The notes: generated by a model from the letters alone, not told the origin. A stretch of 64,000 nucleotides of DNA from Candidatus Opimibacter skivensis (GCA_016721905.1 JADKHH010000010.1:62001-126000); one strand, 5' to 3'; shown: positions 8,543 to 18,322, counted from the stretch's first letter. A program made the numbers and translations.

Positions 8543-10957
8543 TTATTTCGTCGAAAACGTCATGGATATCTTAAACGCCATGTTATCCGTGGCCTTGTCC
8601 ACCGCATATGGTCCATAACGGTAATACCCACCGATACCAAACCCGAGGTAACCGACATTGAGATAGTTCATCCTGACCAGGTTGTCAATCTGGAGGCCAG
8701 CTTCATAGAGACCCTTTTCTTTTGTTTTAAAATCAATCTGCTGATGATATTCCGGATTAGAAAGACTACCCCACCCTATGTTCTGAACCACTGTAAACAC
8801 GGGCCTGAACTTGCCTGCATGAAATAATAATGAACCGAAGTTATGTGCATAGAATACGTTGACGTACCGATCTGAAAGGAATTCGTAAGGTCCGATCGTC
8901 TGGAAGTAATTCTTTACCAATACAGAAAGATCCCGAATGTTACTTCCTTCGCCGGTAAACAGCAACCCATAGGGCAAGGGCTGATCGATCAGTCCGGCAT
9001 CGATCCTGATTCTTGACTCGCCTAGATTTTTAAAGTATATCGATTCTTCAACCCTGGCTTCCAGTTTGTTAAAAGCAAACTGACCATCCAGTACGGCATC
9101 CAATCCTCTGGTATAAGACAAAGACAGCACAGGATACTTCGTGCCCATGCTGAGTCTACGTCCCATCGAGGAAATCAGTTTTTCCTTGTGAGCATACCGG
9201 ACATTAATGGTAAAATCGGTGTTCGTAAAGTCTATGACCTGTGCCGTCTCATCAACGGAGTAAATATAATCATACAAAGGGTTGACCAGGGTATGATTAA
9301 ATGAAACATTCACCTTTGCATATTTCAACGCCCTCATACCAATGGCTATACTGCTTTGCTCGATATTGTCCATTTGCGTAGCGAGATAACTGCGCCAATC
9401 ATACTGCCGCTCATTAAAGAAGCCAAGCCTCGTCTTGCCTGATTCAAGTAGAGTGTTTTCATATTTCCCGCGAATCTGAAGTTCACGCTCTTTATCCACT
9501 GTCCAGATAACCTCTCCTCCGTATTTCCACTCATCATCTTTCAATCCAAATCCAAAATAACCGCCAACCGATAAGTTCTTTATCAATTTATCATTCGTAT
9601 ACGCGCCAAGGCCTAGCCGAAAACCTTCATACATATTGAAGATGAGCGATTTTGAAATATCCAAATCAATAAAGCCAATAGGAATCCGATTACCGGAAAG
9701 CTTTTCAGCGAAGGTTAAAATATTGTCAAACTTATACTTTTGGCCAATGCTGTCGATGACCTGGTAAGTGGTGAGCTCTTGTGCGGTCAATGGATCTACC
9801 CTATGTTCTTTCCAGAAAAATGTATCACGTGTGGATGCCTTTTCATCCAACCTGAGGACTTCAATAGAAAAGTCCTTCTTCTTCAGTTCAGCTTGCAATT
9901 CAACATCCTTGATATGACTCTTGCCGTTTGCTTGCATACCCACCTCTTCATAGGAATCAACTTGCACAAAAATTTCAAAATTGAGCTGCTCAGGAAACCA
10001 TTGCTTGCCATCAACCAACTGATATTGCTGCTGGATTTTTACATCAATTAAACCTTTGCTATACGGTTCGGCAATAACATTCTGGATGGCATAGGTGCTG
10101 GTATTGATATACAGCAATCCTTTCAGGGCCTCATAATTCTTACCTGCCTGGGGCTTGAAAGAAAGAATAAAGGTGGTGTCTTGTTGTTGATACAACGTAT
10201 CCTCGATCCTGAAGTCATACTTCGTCAGGCTACCGTCACTGATGGGATTGATATACTGGATATCAAAGATCGGTATGATCTCTTTATAGAAGGAAAAGGG
10301 TTGTAAGTCTGTGGCCAATGGCGCGAAGGAGGGATTCTTAAACCCGGACACCTTGACGCCAAGAATAACTTCTTCCGAATTGTCAGGATGGATAAATTTC
10401 CGCTCGGTGACGGACTCCATGATCAAGGCATGCCCGTCTTTAAAAACCTCAGACTTTAGTTCTTCAATAGACTCCGGGGCACTCTCATCAATAAGAGCAA
10501 AATCATAAACCACCTTATTGTATGACTTATATTTAAAGGAGGTGATGTTTTCAGGATTGTTGATTTTCTTATTGGCGATTACATTCCGGATGATACGGTT
10601 TGCCGGGTTCTCTCCGGCCTTGACAACGATCTCTTCAAAAACAAAGGCAGAGGGAAACAACTCTACTGCATGGAGGTCTTTAACATCTATAGATTCCATG
10701 TACAGCGTTTTCTGCTCATAGCCAACATAACTAAACGTTAAACTTGTAATGGATGTGGGAGATGCATACCTGAATCTTCCATTAATGTCTGTCACCGTGC
10801 CAGTCAGCACATTATGATTGAAAATGATGTTGACAAAAGCTAGTGGGTGGTTCGTTTCGCCATCAAAGACTTGTCCGGCAATTTCATATTGACCTATCAG
10901 TCTACCGGAGAGAAAGATCAACACCCAGAAACAATTCAACTTTTTCCTTCCTATCAT
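8543..10957 (-). CDS. DUF5686 / carboxypeptidase-regulatory-like outer-membrane protein
   Basis: An 804-residue predicted outer-membrane protein. Seen: a signal peptide (NCFWVLIFLSGRLIGQ), a CarboxypepD_reg-like beta-sandwich at about residues 25-105 (IAGQVFDGETNHPLAFVNI, TGTVTDINGRFRY, SYVGYEQKTL), the DUF5686 start EEIVVKAGENPANRIIRNVI, then a long barrel-like region with strands such as GLRLGLGAYTNDKL and a final amphipathic strand KISMTFSTK. This architecture is common in Bacteroidota and lies near the TonB-dependent receptor family, but there is no plug domain. The substrate is unknown. The start is the Met before the signal peptide; the upstream gene DinB is on the same strand. Confidence 0.87.
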   Translation of the reverse strand: MIGRKKLNCFWVLIFLSGRLIGQYEIAGQVFDGETNHPLAFVNIIFNHNVLTGTVTDINGRFRYASPTSITSLTFSYVGYEQKTLYMESIDVKDLHAVELFPSAFVFEEIVVKAGENPANRIIRNVIANKKINNPENITSFKYKSYNKVVYDFALIDESAPESIEELKSEVFKDGHALIMESVTERKFIHPDNSEEVILGVKVSGFKNPSFAPLATDLQPFSFYKEIIPIFDIQYINPISDGSLTKYDFRIEDTLYQQQDTTFILSFKPQAGKNYEALKGLLYINTSTYAIQNVIAEPYSKGLIDVKIQQQYQLVDGKQWFPEQLNFEIFVQVDSYEEVGMQANGKSHIKDVELQAELKKKDFSIEVLRLDEKASTRDTFFWKEHRVDPLTAQELTTYQVIDSIGQKYKFDNILTFAEKLSGNRIPIGFIDLDISKSLIFNMYEGFRLGLGAYTNDKLIKNLSVGGYFGFGLKDDEWKYGGEVIWTVDKERELQIRGKYENTLLESGKTRLGFFNERQYDWRSYLATQMDNIEQSSIAIGMRALKYAKVNVSFNHTLVNPLYDYIYSVDETAQVIDFTNTDFTINVRYAHKEKLISSMGRRLSMGTKYPVLSLSYTRGLDAVLDGQFAFNKLEARVEESIYFKNLGESRIRIDAGLIDQPLPYGLLFTGEGSNIRDLSVLVKNYFQTIGPYEFLSDRYVNVFYAHNFGSLLFHAGKFRPVFTVVQNIGWGSLSNPEYHQQIDFKTKEKGLYEAGLQIDNLVRMNYLNVGYLGFGIGGYYRYGPYAVDKATDNMAFKISMTFSTK

Positions 10958-11019
10958 GAGCAGTTCAATTTAATCTCATTGGTGAACATCCTTTGAAGAA
11001 TCTAATACCTGAGAGAATA

Positions 11020-11514
11020 TTACTTTGTATTGAACATATTGTAATCCGTATTGACAATCCCGTCGGTGATTCCAATAGCACGTGCCATGGTCACTATTTG
11101 ACCACGATGAAAAGTACTATGGTTGATTATATGCAGGATATAGTCATAGCGGTTCAAATCATTCTTAGCCCAGGGCATGTCGAAATGCAGGATTTTAAGT
11201 AAGTCATCCTCTGCATATTTTGAAAATTCGACATTCATTTGGGTGGAAACTTGTTTCAATTCCCTGAGCACATTCTTCGCATCTCTTTCTCTCACGGCCC
11301 AGTCAAACCCGGTGGTATCCTGTTCTCCAATAAACAGCAGCCAGAAGCGTTGCGTCCTCAGGATATGTTGTACCGTATAGTCGATGGACGAATAACTGGA
11401 AGGAGTTTCCTTATAGAGCAGTTCATGATCCAATTGACCTAGCCATCCAACTATTTTATGGTTTGCCCATTCGTTGAAGGTGGCATAATTTGTAATCAGT
11501 TTTACGAGGCTCAT
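11020..11514 (-). CDS. DinB family protein
   Basis: A 164-residue four-helix DinB/YfiT-like protein, a family of putative metal-dependent enzymes that includes bacillithiol and mycothiol transferases. Seen: the three expected histidine positions: QHILRTQRFWL in helix 2 and HIINHSTFHRGQI near the C-terminus, plus the N-terminal NEWANHKIVGWL. The frame opens 17 codons earlier, but the Met at 11514 (MSLVKLITNYATFNEWANH) gives the standard family start and has a purine-rich GGAAG sequence just upstream. The substrate is unknown. It is cytoplasmic, with no signal peptide. Confidence 0.85.
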   Translation of the reverse strand: MSLVKLITNYATFNEWANHKIVGWLGQLDHELLYKETPSSYSSIDYTVQHILRTQRFWLLFIGEQDTTGFDWAVRERDAKNVLRELKQVSTQMNVEFSKYAEDDLLKILHFDMPWAKNDLNRYDYILHIINHSTFHRGQIVTMARAIGITDGIVNTDYNMFNTK

Positions 11515-11681
11515 TTCTTCCGGTATATCTTGCTTAGCATAAATGTACAAAGGCCGAAGGCTCAAAAAAATGAGTAATCGTTAAAATATTCGTAAAATCC
11601 TTACACATACCTGTCCATAACAGACATAGCTCGAGTGAGCCTGATCAGTTACCATCAACAATCCAGCAAAAGCTCAAATGG

Positions 11682-13325
11682 CTAGCATTTTATAAACCTT
11701 TGAACAGGTAAGTTGCTATTGTCGCATCGAACAAAATAAACACCTGTAGGAAGGTCAGCTATATCGAATACCGCTGCTTCCCTAGAGGTTTCTTGCCTCA
11801 CCATGATGCCCAGATAATTGAATATTTCAATACGTTGCGGCTTACCTTTATCCATGTGCACATGGAGAACATCGGAAGCCGGATTTGGATAAAGTGCAAA
11901 TCCTTCCGTATCGCTTAATATATCAATACCAGATACCAATGGTTCAAATTCGAATGCACCTATATCAGGAGCTGCTCCTGAATAAGCAGAGCTAATCCCA
12001 GCTCCTGCTTCCCAACTCAAGTGCTGGCTGACCGTTATGATATTGGACGCATAATCTATCTGTGTAATTTCTACCCCAAATGCCTGGCCTTCCAACTGTA
12101 TAGAATCACCATGGGTGATACCAAATCCATCTATGAATATTTTCGCATCCGTGACTGGTATATGGATACCGCTTCCTGCTTCTGTAGTCCTGGCCGGAAA
12201 GGTCCCGGCGTCAATGCAAGGAGATGTACTCTGCAAATGGAAATTGTATTCATCGGGATTGGTAAATTCTGGATCAATGTCCCATAAATCATTGGGGCCT
12301 TGCGATGAACAACATGGAGCTGGACTTATGCAGTTAAAGTCTACATCTCCGCCATGCCCATCACTACCTGCAGGAGAAAAAATATTGTTTAGAGCCTTTC
12401 CAACACCGCCAACACCCCAATTCCCATTCTCTCCACCACTAGGCCCCGTCAAACTAAATGTGTTGTTGGTCACGCGCATTCCAGCAGTTGTACCATTAAA
12501 CCCCCAGCCAATATTTCCAAAGAAAAGATTACCCCGCCAGATGTGATCATAGTCACCATCACCTCCCTGGAAATATTGTACACCATTGAGATGTTCAAAC
12601 CGGTTATTGATCATCCAGATGTTATACTCTCCTCCGCCACTCTGGTACACATCATTGTGTCTGCCATTGTTACCCAGGTGATGGAATACATTTCCCCTGA
12701 CCACAAAATCATGACTCAGGTATTGCATCAGGTCTTCACCCTGACCCTCTTCATCACTCACTTCATTGTATTCAAAGACGATGTGGTGAATATCCCCACT
12801 ACCCCATCCGGTACTAATCTGATTACACCACAACGAACCGTTATTAGCAATCCTGTTGCCTCTGATCAGGTTGTATGTACCATGGATGAACATGCCGCAA
12901 ACCGCGGAATGGTGAATATAATTATCAAGTATCCTGTCATAATTGCCATCTATCCAAAGGCTGCTCCCGGACAACTCTAGCCCACGGACAGTAATATAAT
13001 CCTTAGTAATTTTAAAATCCCGGGTTAGAATGACCTGTTCATTGCCAAAACGTTGATAGGTAATATATGCTTCCGGCGCACCATCATTGGCCATGACGAC
13101 ATCCTCTGTGTATGTTCCGGCCATGATAAACACCGTATCACCTGGCAGGAGGATATCGGCCGCACGTTGAATATTCCGCCAGGCTTTACTAGCTGACGTA
13201 CCTTCCTGGAGATCATCACCGGAGGTGGAAACATAATAGACAGCCTGTGCCTGAATCGACATGGTGATTATCCAGTAAAGAATAATACAAATGCCGGACT
13301 TCAACATGGACAGGCTGATTGACAT
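11682..13325 (-). CDS. secreted right-handed beta-helix protein with T9SS tail
   Basis: A 547-residue secreted protein. Seen: a signal peptide ending in IQAQA; an opening YYVSTSGDDLQEGTSASKAWRNIQRAAD typical of DUF1565/pectate-lyase-like beta-helix proteins; many parallel-helix turns with N-N-x-F and H-H motifs (YIHHSAVCGMFIHG, NYIHHS, NNRFEHLNGV, NNTFSLT); a spacer PDIGAFEFEP; and a T9SS type A C-terminal domain from about residue 470 (LYPNPASDVLHVHM ... LPTGVYFVRCDN ... QRFIKC). The fold suggests a carbohydrate-binding or lyase role, but no catalytic set was identified. An alternative start six residues in would also leave a signal peptide. Confidence 0.85.
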   Translation of the reverse strand: MSISLSMLKSGICIILYWIITMSIQAQAVYYVSTSGDDLQEGTSASKAWRNIQRAADILLPGDTVFIMAGTYTEDVVMANDGAPEAYITYQRFGNEQVILTRDFKITKDYITVRGLELSGSSLWIDGNYDRILDNYIHHSAVCGMFIHGTYNLIRGNRIANNGSLWCNQISTGWGSGDIHHIVFEYNEVSDEEGQGEDLMQYLSHDFVVRGNVFHHLGNNGRHNDVYQSGGGEYNIWMINNRFEHLNGVQYFQGGDGDYDHIWRGNLFFGNIGWGFNGTTAGMRVTNNTFSLTGPSGGENGNWGVGGVGKALNNIFSPAGSDGHGGDVDFNCISPAPCCSSQGPNDLWDIDPEFTNPDEYNFHLQSTSPCIDAGTFPARTTEAGSGIHIPVTDAKIFIDGFGITHGDSIQLEGQAFGVEITQIDYASNIITVSQHLSWEAGAGISSAYSGAAPDIGAFEFEPLVSGIDILSDTEGFALYPNPASDVLHVHMDKGKPQRIEIFNYLGIMVRQETSREAAVFDIADLPTGVYFVRCDNSNLPVQRFIKC

Positions 13326-13364
13326 ATATAATTGACCAATGTGTCAAATTTAATAACAGACACT

Positions 13365-14090
13365 TTATTCACCACCAAACAACACATAGGCGAGGCTCAA
13401 TCTAAACCCGGCGTAGGCATTGTGTGAAGGATCATAAACACCACTTCCATTTGGGATCTGCCAATCCTCGTGATTGATGTCTGTCAAACCATACCCAAAA
13501 TCAAGGGTGGCATCCAGGAAGAGTTTTTCTCCAAATAAAAACCTTGCGCCTAGCTCAGCAGCGACAAAGATGTCACTGTCATTAAAGCGTTCAGTCACAT
13601 CCGTAGCACCCAGGTCAAAGGCATCCGTAGTGATGGGATTTACAATGATTTCAGAATATTGCTGCCCATCGCGAAGCCATTCCTGCTCCGCTTCCTGCAA
13701 ATTAGCTAATACGATGCCTGCACCACCCAATAAATTTATCTTGCTTTCAGTGCCGTTAAACCTGATCATCAGCGGTATCATATTATACTTGAGCGTCAGT
13801 GTCCTTTCCCAGTCTGAACCGCTGTAGGAATCAAGGTATTGTTGGCCCAGATTAGTGAACCAATAGCCGGTGGAAATTCCCATGTGATCTGTAATATTAT
13901 ATCCTACATCTACTCCAAACGAAATATTATACGTGGGTTTATAATCATATTCCCGTCCGTTACCCCATGTATTCTGGTTGATGATATTGGTGTTGAGGGG
14001 CATGACATTGGCTCCGATGGTAAAGCCTTTCTGAGCGTATCCATGTAGGGCCAGGAAGGCGAAAATGGCGAGGGTAAAAAGTCTTTTCAT
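13365..14090 (-). CDS. outer-membrane beta-barrel protein
   Basis: A 241-residue protein with a clean signal peptide (MKRLFTLAIFAFLALHGYAQ) and an OmpA/Porin-like small barrel: alternating strands such as NISFGVDVGYNITDHMGISTG, KINLLGGAGIVLANL, IFVAAELGARFLFGEKLFLDATLDFGYG and a final strand AGFRLSLAYVLF. Such porin_2/OMP_b-brl_2 proteins are abundant in Bacteroidota. The pore substrate is unknown. It is separated from the beta-helix T9SS gene by only 39 bases and lies on the same strand, so the two may be co-transcribed. Confidence 0.8.
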   Translation of the reverse strand: MKRLFTLAIFAFLALHGYAQKGFTIGANVMPLNTNIINQNTWGNGREYDYKPTYNISFGVDVGYNITDHMGISTGYWFTNLGQQYLDSYSGSDWERTLTLKYNMIPLMIRFNGTESKINLLGGAGIVLANLQEAEQEWLRDGQQYSEIIVNPITTDAFDLGATDVTERFNDSDIFVAAELGARFLFGEKLFLDATLDFGYGLTDINHEDWQIPNGSGVYDPSHNAYAGFRLSLAYVLFGGE

Positions 14091-14207
14091 GTGGTTTGTG
14101 AATTATGTGTTTTGAGTTAGTGTAATTATTTCATTTCATAGGTTGGACGAAAATGATAATCCTCATCAAACGTCTACGCAGGCCTGATTGAATATCATCA
14201 CTCCATA

Positions 14208-15161
14208 TTACTTGCCGTGTTTTTCCATCATTGGCAAGGGATTACCATCCCGAAGATAATAATCAAAATGTCTTTTTGTCTGGACGAAACGCTCATCCCG
14301 CCATTCGCGGATACCATGATCTGCACCTTCAAAAAGTATAAACCGCAAAGGGTGCTTTGCCGCATATAGCTGACCGACCAACTCCAGGGACTCTTCCGGC
14401 AACACCCGCCAATCAGCACTACCATGCATTATCAGCAGTGGGGTTGTCTTGCATAACTGATCAGCCCAGAATACAACAGACCTGTCTTTCAAGCCTTGCT
14501 CCCTGTTTGTAGTATAATCCGGCACTAATTCACCGAAAACCCCACTCTCCATCTCCGGCCTGGCGGCTGTATTGAGAAATGCATTAGCCATACCGGCTGT
14601 CACCACGGCTGCTTTAAAGCGACAGGATCGCTTCAAACAGAGATAAGTCATCATGCCTCCCCGACTGGTGCCTTCTATCCCGATCCTTGATGTATCAGCT
14701 TTTGGGTTTTGATCCAGCACCGGAATGAGATTAAATATATCATTCACATCTGCGCCACCAAATTCTTCCATACCCTCTCCTCCATCATTACCACGATACT
14801 GGCTGGCGACAACCACATAATTCCAATTCGCCATTCGACCAAGGAAGTAGAGAATACCCAAAGGATTCCACTTTCCAAAATCACGGTTTCCTCCACGATT
14901 AGAGATGATACATGGATATGTACCTTTCGCTTTTGGTTCGGCGATAAATCCCGTGACTTTAAGCCCATCAGATAGATAGGTGATCCGGAAAAAATCAACA
15001 CTATCCTTCAATTTCGCAGCAAGTCCAACATCAAATGCCTGAAGTTGCAGCCACACTGAATCATGGACTGTATAAGTAGTTTTCTCGAGGATGGTACCAT
15101 CCTGTGCAAAGGATACCGAAGGGAGAACAAATAAAAAGAGTAATCCAATAGTTTTCAACAT
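14208..15161 (-). CDS. secreted prolyl-oligopeptidase-like alpha/beta hydrolase
   Basis: A 317-residue secreted serine hydrolase of the S9/acylaminoacyl-peptidase-like group. Seen: signal peptide ending SFAQ (residue 20); oxyanion region PCIISNRGGNRDFG; nucleophile elbow G-T-S-R-G-G with Ser166; a likely acid in LLIMHGSADWRVLPEESLEL; and the catalytic His in FEGADHGIREW. It lacks the N-terminal beta-propeller of full-length S9 peptidases, so it is a catalytic domain only, similar to secreted hydrolases used on peptides or esters. The exact substrate is not readable. Confidence 0.85.
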   Translation of the reverse strand: MLKTIGLLFLFVLPSVSFAQDGTILEKTTYTVHDSVWLQLQAFDVGLAAKLKDSVDFFRITYLSDGLKVTGFIAEPKAKGTYPCIISNRGGNRDFGKWNPLGILYFLGRMANWNYVVVASQYRGNDGGEGMEEFGGADVNDIFNLIPVLDQNPKADTSRIGIEGTSRGGMMTYLCLKRSCRFKAAVVTAGMANAFLNTAARPEMESGVFGELVPDYTTNREQGLKDRSVVFWADQLCKTTPLLIMHGSADWRVLPEESLELVGQLYAAKHPLRFILFEGADHGIREWRDERFVQTKRHFDYYLRDGNPLPMMEKHGK

Positions 15162-15197
15162 AGTTCGAAAATTTTTGGGGTCACAAAATAGTATAGG

Positions 15198-15608
15198 CTA
15201 TTGTTGTACAAGTTCGGCGTAACCAAAATTAACGTCAAAATCAACACACCAGACAATGACAAATTTATACTGTGTATAGTCCAGATTATCTGGCAGGTCA
15301 TAATTGTAATTGCCTTTCACTCCCTTAATATTACCGAGGTCGATGAAATCGGATGATATCGCACTCAGACTTGAAGTCAGATAGATATTGAGATCAGGAC
15401 CTGAGTCTGTTTTAAAATTGGTAAGTGTAAGGGTCGTTTTTTCCTGGTCGATAGTGGCTATGCCCCTCGTCTGGTGGGCAGCGGAGACGAAATCTCCCCT
15501 GAATGCCGGATTGGCAGGAGGAGTGGCTTGATCGTCCTTTCCGCATGAAGCGAATAAAAGAGTAGTTACTATAACAAGACTCAAGAGATAAGTAGGTATG
15601 GTGCGCAT
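15198..15608 (-). CDS. DM13 domain lipoprotein
   Basis: A 136-residue lipoprotein: signal sequence with lipobox L-F-A-S-C (Cys22), a short Pro-rich linker, and a DM13 domain over the rest (FRGDFVSAAHQTRGIATI, SGPDLNIYLTS, KGNYNYDLPDNLDYTQYKFVIVWCVDFDVNFG). DM13 domains include a conserved cysteine, present here in VIVWCVDF, and have been proposed to act in redox or electron-transfer reactions; that is family inference. The next gene downstream is the secreted hydrolase, 36 bases away, so the two may be co-transcribed. Confidence 0.87.
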   Translation of the reverse strand: MRTIPTYLLSLVIVTTLLFASCGKDDQATPPANPAFRGDFVSAAHQTRGIATIDQEKTTLTLTNFKTDSGPDLNIYLTSSLSAISSDFIDLGNIKGVKGNYNYDLPDNLDYTQYKFVIVWCVDFDVNFGYAELVQQ

Positions 15609-15677
15609 AAATTGTAAAGTAGTTAATGTAATGGTTGCACTAAAGATAATCAGTTAATGCCATGGTGGAATGCAACT

Positions 15678-16049
15678 CTACTTAGGTTCCATAATTAAAA
15701 AAACAGCCAGGCTATCTCCGATATTTAAGACTTCATGCCATTCTATACCTTCATTGTAAAAATGGGTTCCTGTGGGTACATCTACTTCGCGGACACCCTT
15801 CGCATCTGTAATCCTGAATCGACTACCAGAAAGTGCGTATCCAAAATGTGCCTTGTGATAATGCTTTTCATGGCCAACTCCCGGAGGAAAGCTGCACTTC
15901 AACGTGCGTATCTTATCATTTTCCAGAAGCACCTCACATACCGGCTCCCCTTTCCAACCTGCTGCCAGGGGATCAGGCAACGTCGTTTGTCCATATCCAG
16001 CAATAGTTAGTAGTACCTGGATACTCAAAAGCAAAATGAATTGTTTCAT
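15678..16049 (-). CDS. secreted cupin-domain protein
   Basis: A 123-residue exported cupin. Seen: signal peptide MKQFILLLSIQVLLTIAGYGQ; cupin motif 1 GVGHEKHYHKAHFGYALSGS with clustered histidines; motif 2 as FYNEGIEWHEVLNIGDS. The metal ligands (three His in motif 1, one His in motif 2) are plausibly complete. Small secreted cupins of this kind are common in Bacteroidota and their substrates are mostly unknown. It lies in the same-strand series of small genes. Confidence 0.82.
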   Translation of the reverse strand: MKQFILLLSIQVLLTIAGYGQTTLPDPLAAGWKGEPVCEVLLENDKIRTLKCSFPPGVGHEKHYHKAHFGYALSGSRFRITDAKGVREVDVPTGTHFYNEGIEWHEVLNIGDSLAVFLIMEPK

Positions 16050-16100
16050 TTGAAGAAATGTAAAAAGTAATAAGGAAATTTATTTCAACAAACACTAGGC

Positions 16101-16658
16101 TTACACCCGAAGGCTTCCACGGAATGCCCGTGCCGCGTAGTAAGATTCAGCTCCGTTATGGTAGACAAATACATGATTGTATCGACGATCGCAAAACAAG
16201 GCTCCTTTGAGTTTACGAATGGCTGCCGGAGTCCCTATCCAGCTTGAGGTCTTGGTATCAAACTCACCAAGCTCTTGAAGTGCACGGTATTGATCCTCAG
16301 TTAAAATCTCAATACCCATATCCGCAGCCATTCCTATAGCACTGTCTTCCGGTTTGTTTTCTTTCCTTGCCTCCAGTGCTTCATGGTCATAGCAAATACT
16401 TCGACGGCCTTTTGGGCTTTCTGCGGCACAATCATAAAAAATATATTCGCCGGACTTCTTATCAAAGCCAACTACATCCGGTTCGCCACCGGTGATCTCC
16501 ATTTCATTCAGTGACCATAACTTCTTTGAATCGGACTCCAGTCTGGCAGCAACCTTTGCCCAATCAATGCCCTTGTGGCGGCTCATGTTTTTATCAAAAC
16601 GGGTTTTCAATGTCTTGAGGAGTTCTTCCTGTTGCTTGGGTTTCAATTCCTTTTTCAT
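16101..16658 (-). CDS. DUF4256 family protein
   Basis: A 185-residue cytoplasmic protein of the DUF4256 family, recognised from its characteristic run: LKTRFDKNMSRHKGIDWAKV near the N-terminus, EPDVVGFDKKSGEYIFYDC, SPKGRRSICYDHEALEAR, and the C-terminal RRYNHVFVYHNGAESYYAAR. Length matches the family. Its biochemical role is unknown. The start Met is followed directly by the conserved helix. It is followed on the chromosome, in the transcription direction, by the cupin gene. Confidence 0.87.
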   Translation of the reverse strand: MKKELKPKQQEELLKTLKTRFDKNMSRHKGIDWAKVAARLESDSKKLWSLNEMEITGGEPDVVGFDKKSGEYIFYDCAAESPKGRRSICYDHEALEARKENKPEDSAIGMAADMGIEILTEDQYRALQELGEFDTKTSSWIGTPAAIRKLKGALFCDRRYNHVFVYHNGAESYYAARAFRGSLRV

Positions 16659-16723
16659 GCTATGGATGTATTTTTTTGGTGATATGGTTTTTCGATTTTC
16701 TAGTCTTAAATACCAGGTGTGGC

Positions 16724-17185
16724 TTATAAAGCCATTTTGGTGAGCTCTACCTCAAGTCTGTCAAAGTTTTCTTCGTTCTTATCCACGACAAACGGCCTGA
16801 GCTTTTCACATTCCTCAACGGTATCGAAGAGCATTTTAAAGACAATTTTCGTTTTATCGGCCTCGACAGCTTCAAAAGTGGCTACAACCTGGAAAAGCGG
16901 TTTTGAATGACGCTTCCATGCGATGCGTGTGGGGCACTCTATAACCAGGAATTCAACATCATTCTGATAGTTACCCTGCTCCGGTCCATGCATCGTAAAT
17001 CGCCATCGGCCACCCGGACGCAGATCAAACTCATGAAATGTATTTGTAAATCCGGCTGGCCCCCACCAGTTCTTAAGGTGGTCAGGTTCCGTCCAGGCTG
17101 CAAACGCGAGTTCTATCGGGGCATTAAAAATACGGGAGCTGACAATTTCACTGTCAGGTGTGGTGGTGATGATTTGTGATATCAA
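16724..17185 (-). CDS. SRPBCC / AHSA1-like START-fold protein
   Basis: A 153-residue helix-grip protein of the AHSA1 (activator of Hsp90 ATPase homologue 1-like) branch of SRPBCC. Seen: SRIFNAPIELAFAAWTEPDHLKNWWGP at the start, the strand pair FDLRPGGRWRFTMHGP, ECPTRIAWKR, and the C-terminal helix FDRLEVELTKM. Family members bind hydrophobic ligands; despite the domain name no chaperone activity is implied. It lies 65 bases upstream of DUF4256 in the same direction. Confidence 0.87.
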   Translation of the reverse strand: MISQIITTTPDSEIVSSRIFNAPIELAFAAWTEPDHLKNWWGPAGFTNTFHEFDLRPGGRWRFTMHGPEQGNYQNDVEFLVIECPTRIAWKRHSKPLFQVVATFEAVEADKTKIVFKMLFDTVEECEKLRPFVVDKNEENFDRLEVELTKMAL

Positions 17186-17266
17186 AGGATAGAAATTTAC
17201 TGTTTCAAAAGTAATATTTCTTTCCTCAAAGGAAATATCGCAGTGGTTGCTTTATTGGTTCAGATA

Positions 17267-18322
17267 TCAGCGTTTAAGCAATCCATCCCTGGTCGTATTG
17301 ACAAATGATCTTCCATCAAACCGAAAAAGCCCTCCTGAAAAACCAAACCAAAGCGTGCCCTTTCTGTCTTCAAGTATGCTCTGTATACCAAAACTATAGA
17401 TAATGTCATTCCTGTCTGCCTCTGTGACCAGGGTGAATTTGTCTCCATGGAAACGATAAGCCCCGAAATTCACTGCACCAACCCAAATGCTCCCGCTCTT
17501 ATCCTTATAGACAGTATAGATGTCATTTTGGATCAGGCCTTCTAATTCCGGAAACTTCCTGATTGTATTGCCATCATACCGACTGAGTCCCCCTTCCTTC
17601 TTGAATTCAGGGAAGTCGGAGGTGATCGAACCGAACCAGATATGGCCCCGATCATCCTCTGCTATACTCGCCACATTGTTACTGCACAACCCATCCTTTG
17701 TAGTAAAGTGCGTATAAGACTCTTCATCGTACTTACATGCACCATACCCGTCTCTGCCAAACCAAAGGTTGCCATGTGAATCTTCCATGATACACCAGAT
17801 CTTTCCCCTTACCCACTTATAGGATGGATCCGTAATTTCAGGATCAGGCAATTTGAATTCAACAAAAGAGGAGCCATCAAACCGAAAAAGTCCATCATTG
17901 GTTCCGGCCCAAATGATTCCATTCCGGTCGATCAATAAATTGCAGCCAGGCCCGTGTAAGCCCTTAGATTCTGTATAACTTGTAAAAGTCTTACCATCAA
18001 ACATAGAAACACCAGCATGTGTACCAAACCAAATATTGCCTGCTTTGTCCTCTGCCATACTCACGACCGTATTGTCGCACAATCCATCTGAAGTGGTAAA
18101 ATAAGTAAGTGATTTACCATCAAAGCGTACCGCACCATCTGATACGGTTCCAAACCAAAGGTTTCCCTTCCGGTCTTCAAGGATTTCAACAATATATTCT
18201 GAAATCTGAGCTGTAGAATCAATCGATATGGAAGCAGCTTTGGATTGCCCTTTACAGGAGAGTGCTGATCCAAATGAAAAAAATAGAAGGCAAATCATGG
18301 AAGCCAAGGCGTATCTACTCAT
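17267..18322 (-). CDS. stand-alone two-component-regulator-type beta-propeller
   Basis: A 351-residue exported protein made almost wholly of Reg_prop-type beta-propeller repeats. About seven repeats are visible, each of the form (E/K)DxxGxIWFGTxxGxxRFDGxxF: LEDRKGNLWFGT, AEDKAGNIWFGT, LIDRNGIIWAGT, MEDSHGNLWFGR, AEDDRGHIWFGS, YKDKSGSIWVGA and LEDRKGTLWFGF. That number suits a closed single propeller. The signal region ends SALSCKGQ, possibly a lipoprotein. Such repeats usually form the sensor half of hybrid histidine kinases; here there is no kinase, Y_Y_Y domain or receiver. Confidence 0.8.
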   Translation of the reverse strand: MSRYALASMICLLFFSFGSALSCKGQSKAASISIDSTAQISEYIVEILEDRKGNLWFGTVSDGAVRFDGKSLTYFTTSDGLCDNTVVSMAEDKAGNIWFGTHAGVSMFDGKTFTSYTESKGLHGPGCNLLIDRNGIIWAGTNDGLFRFDGSSFVEFKLPDPEITDPSYKWVRGKIWCIMEDSHGNLWFGRDGYGACKYDEESYTHFTTKDGLCSNNVASIAEDDRGHIWFGSITSDFPEFKKEGGLSRYDGNTIRKFPELEGLIQNDIYTVYKDKSGSIWVGAVNFGAYRFHGDKFTLVTEADRNDIIYSFGIQSILEDRKGTLWFGFSGGLFRFDGRSFVNTTRDGLLKR

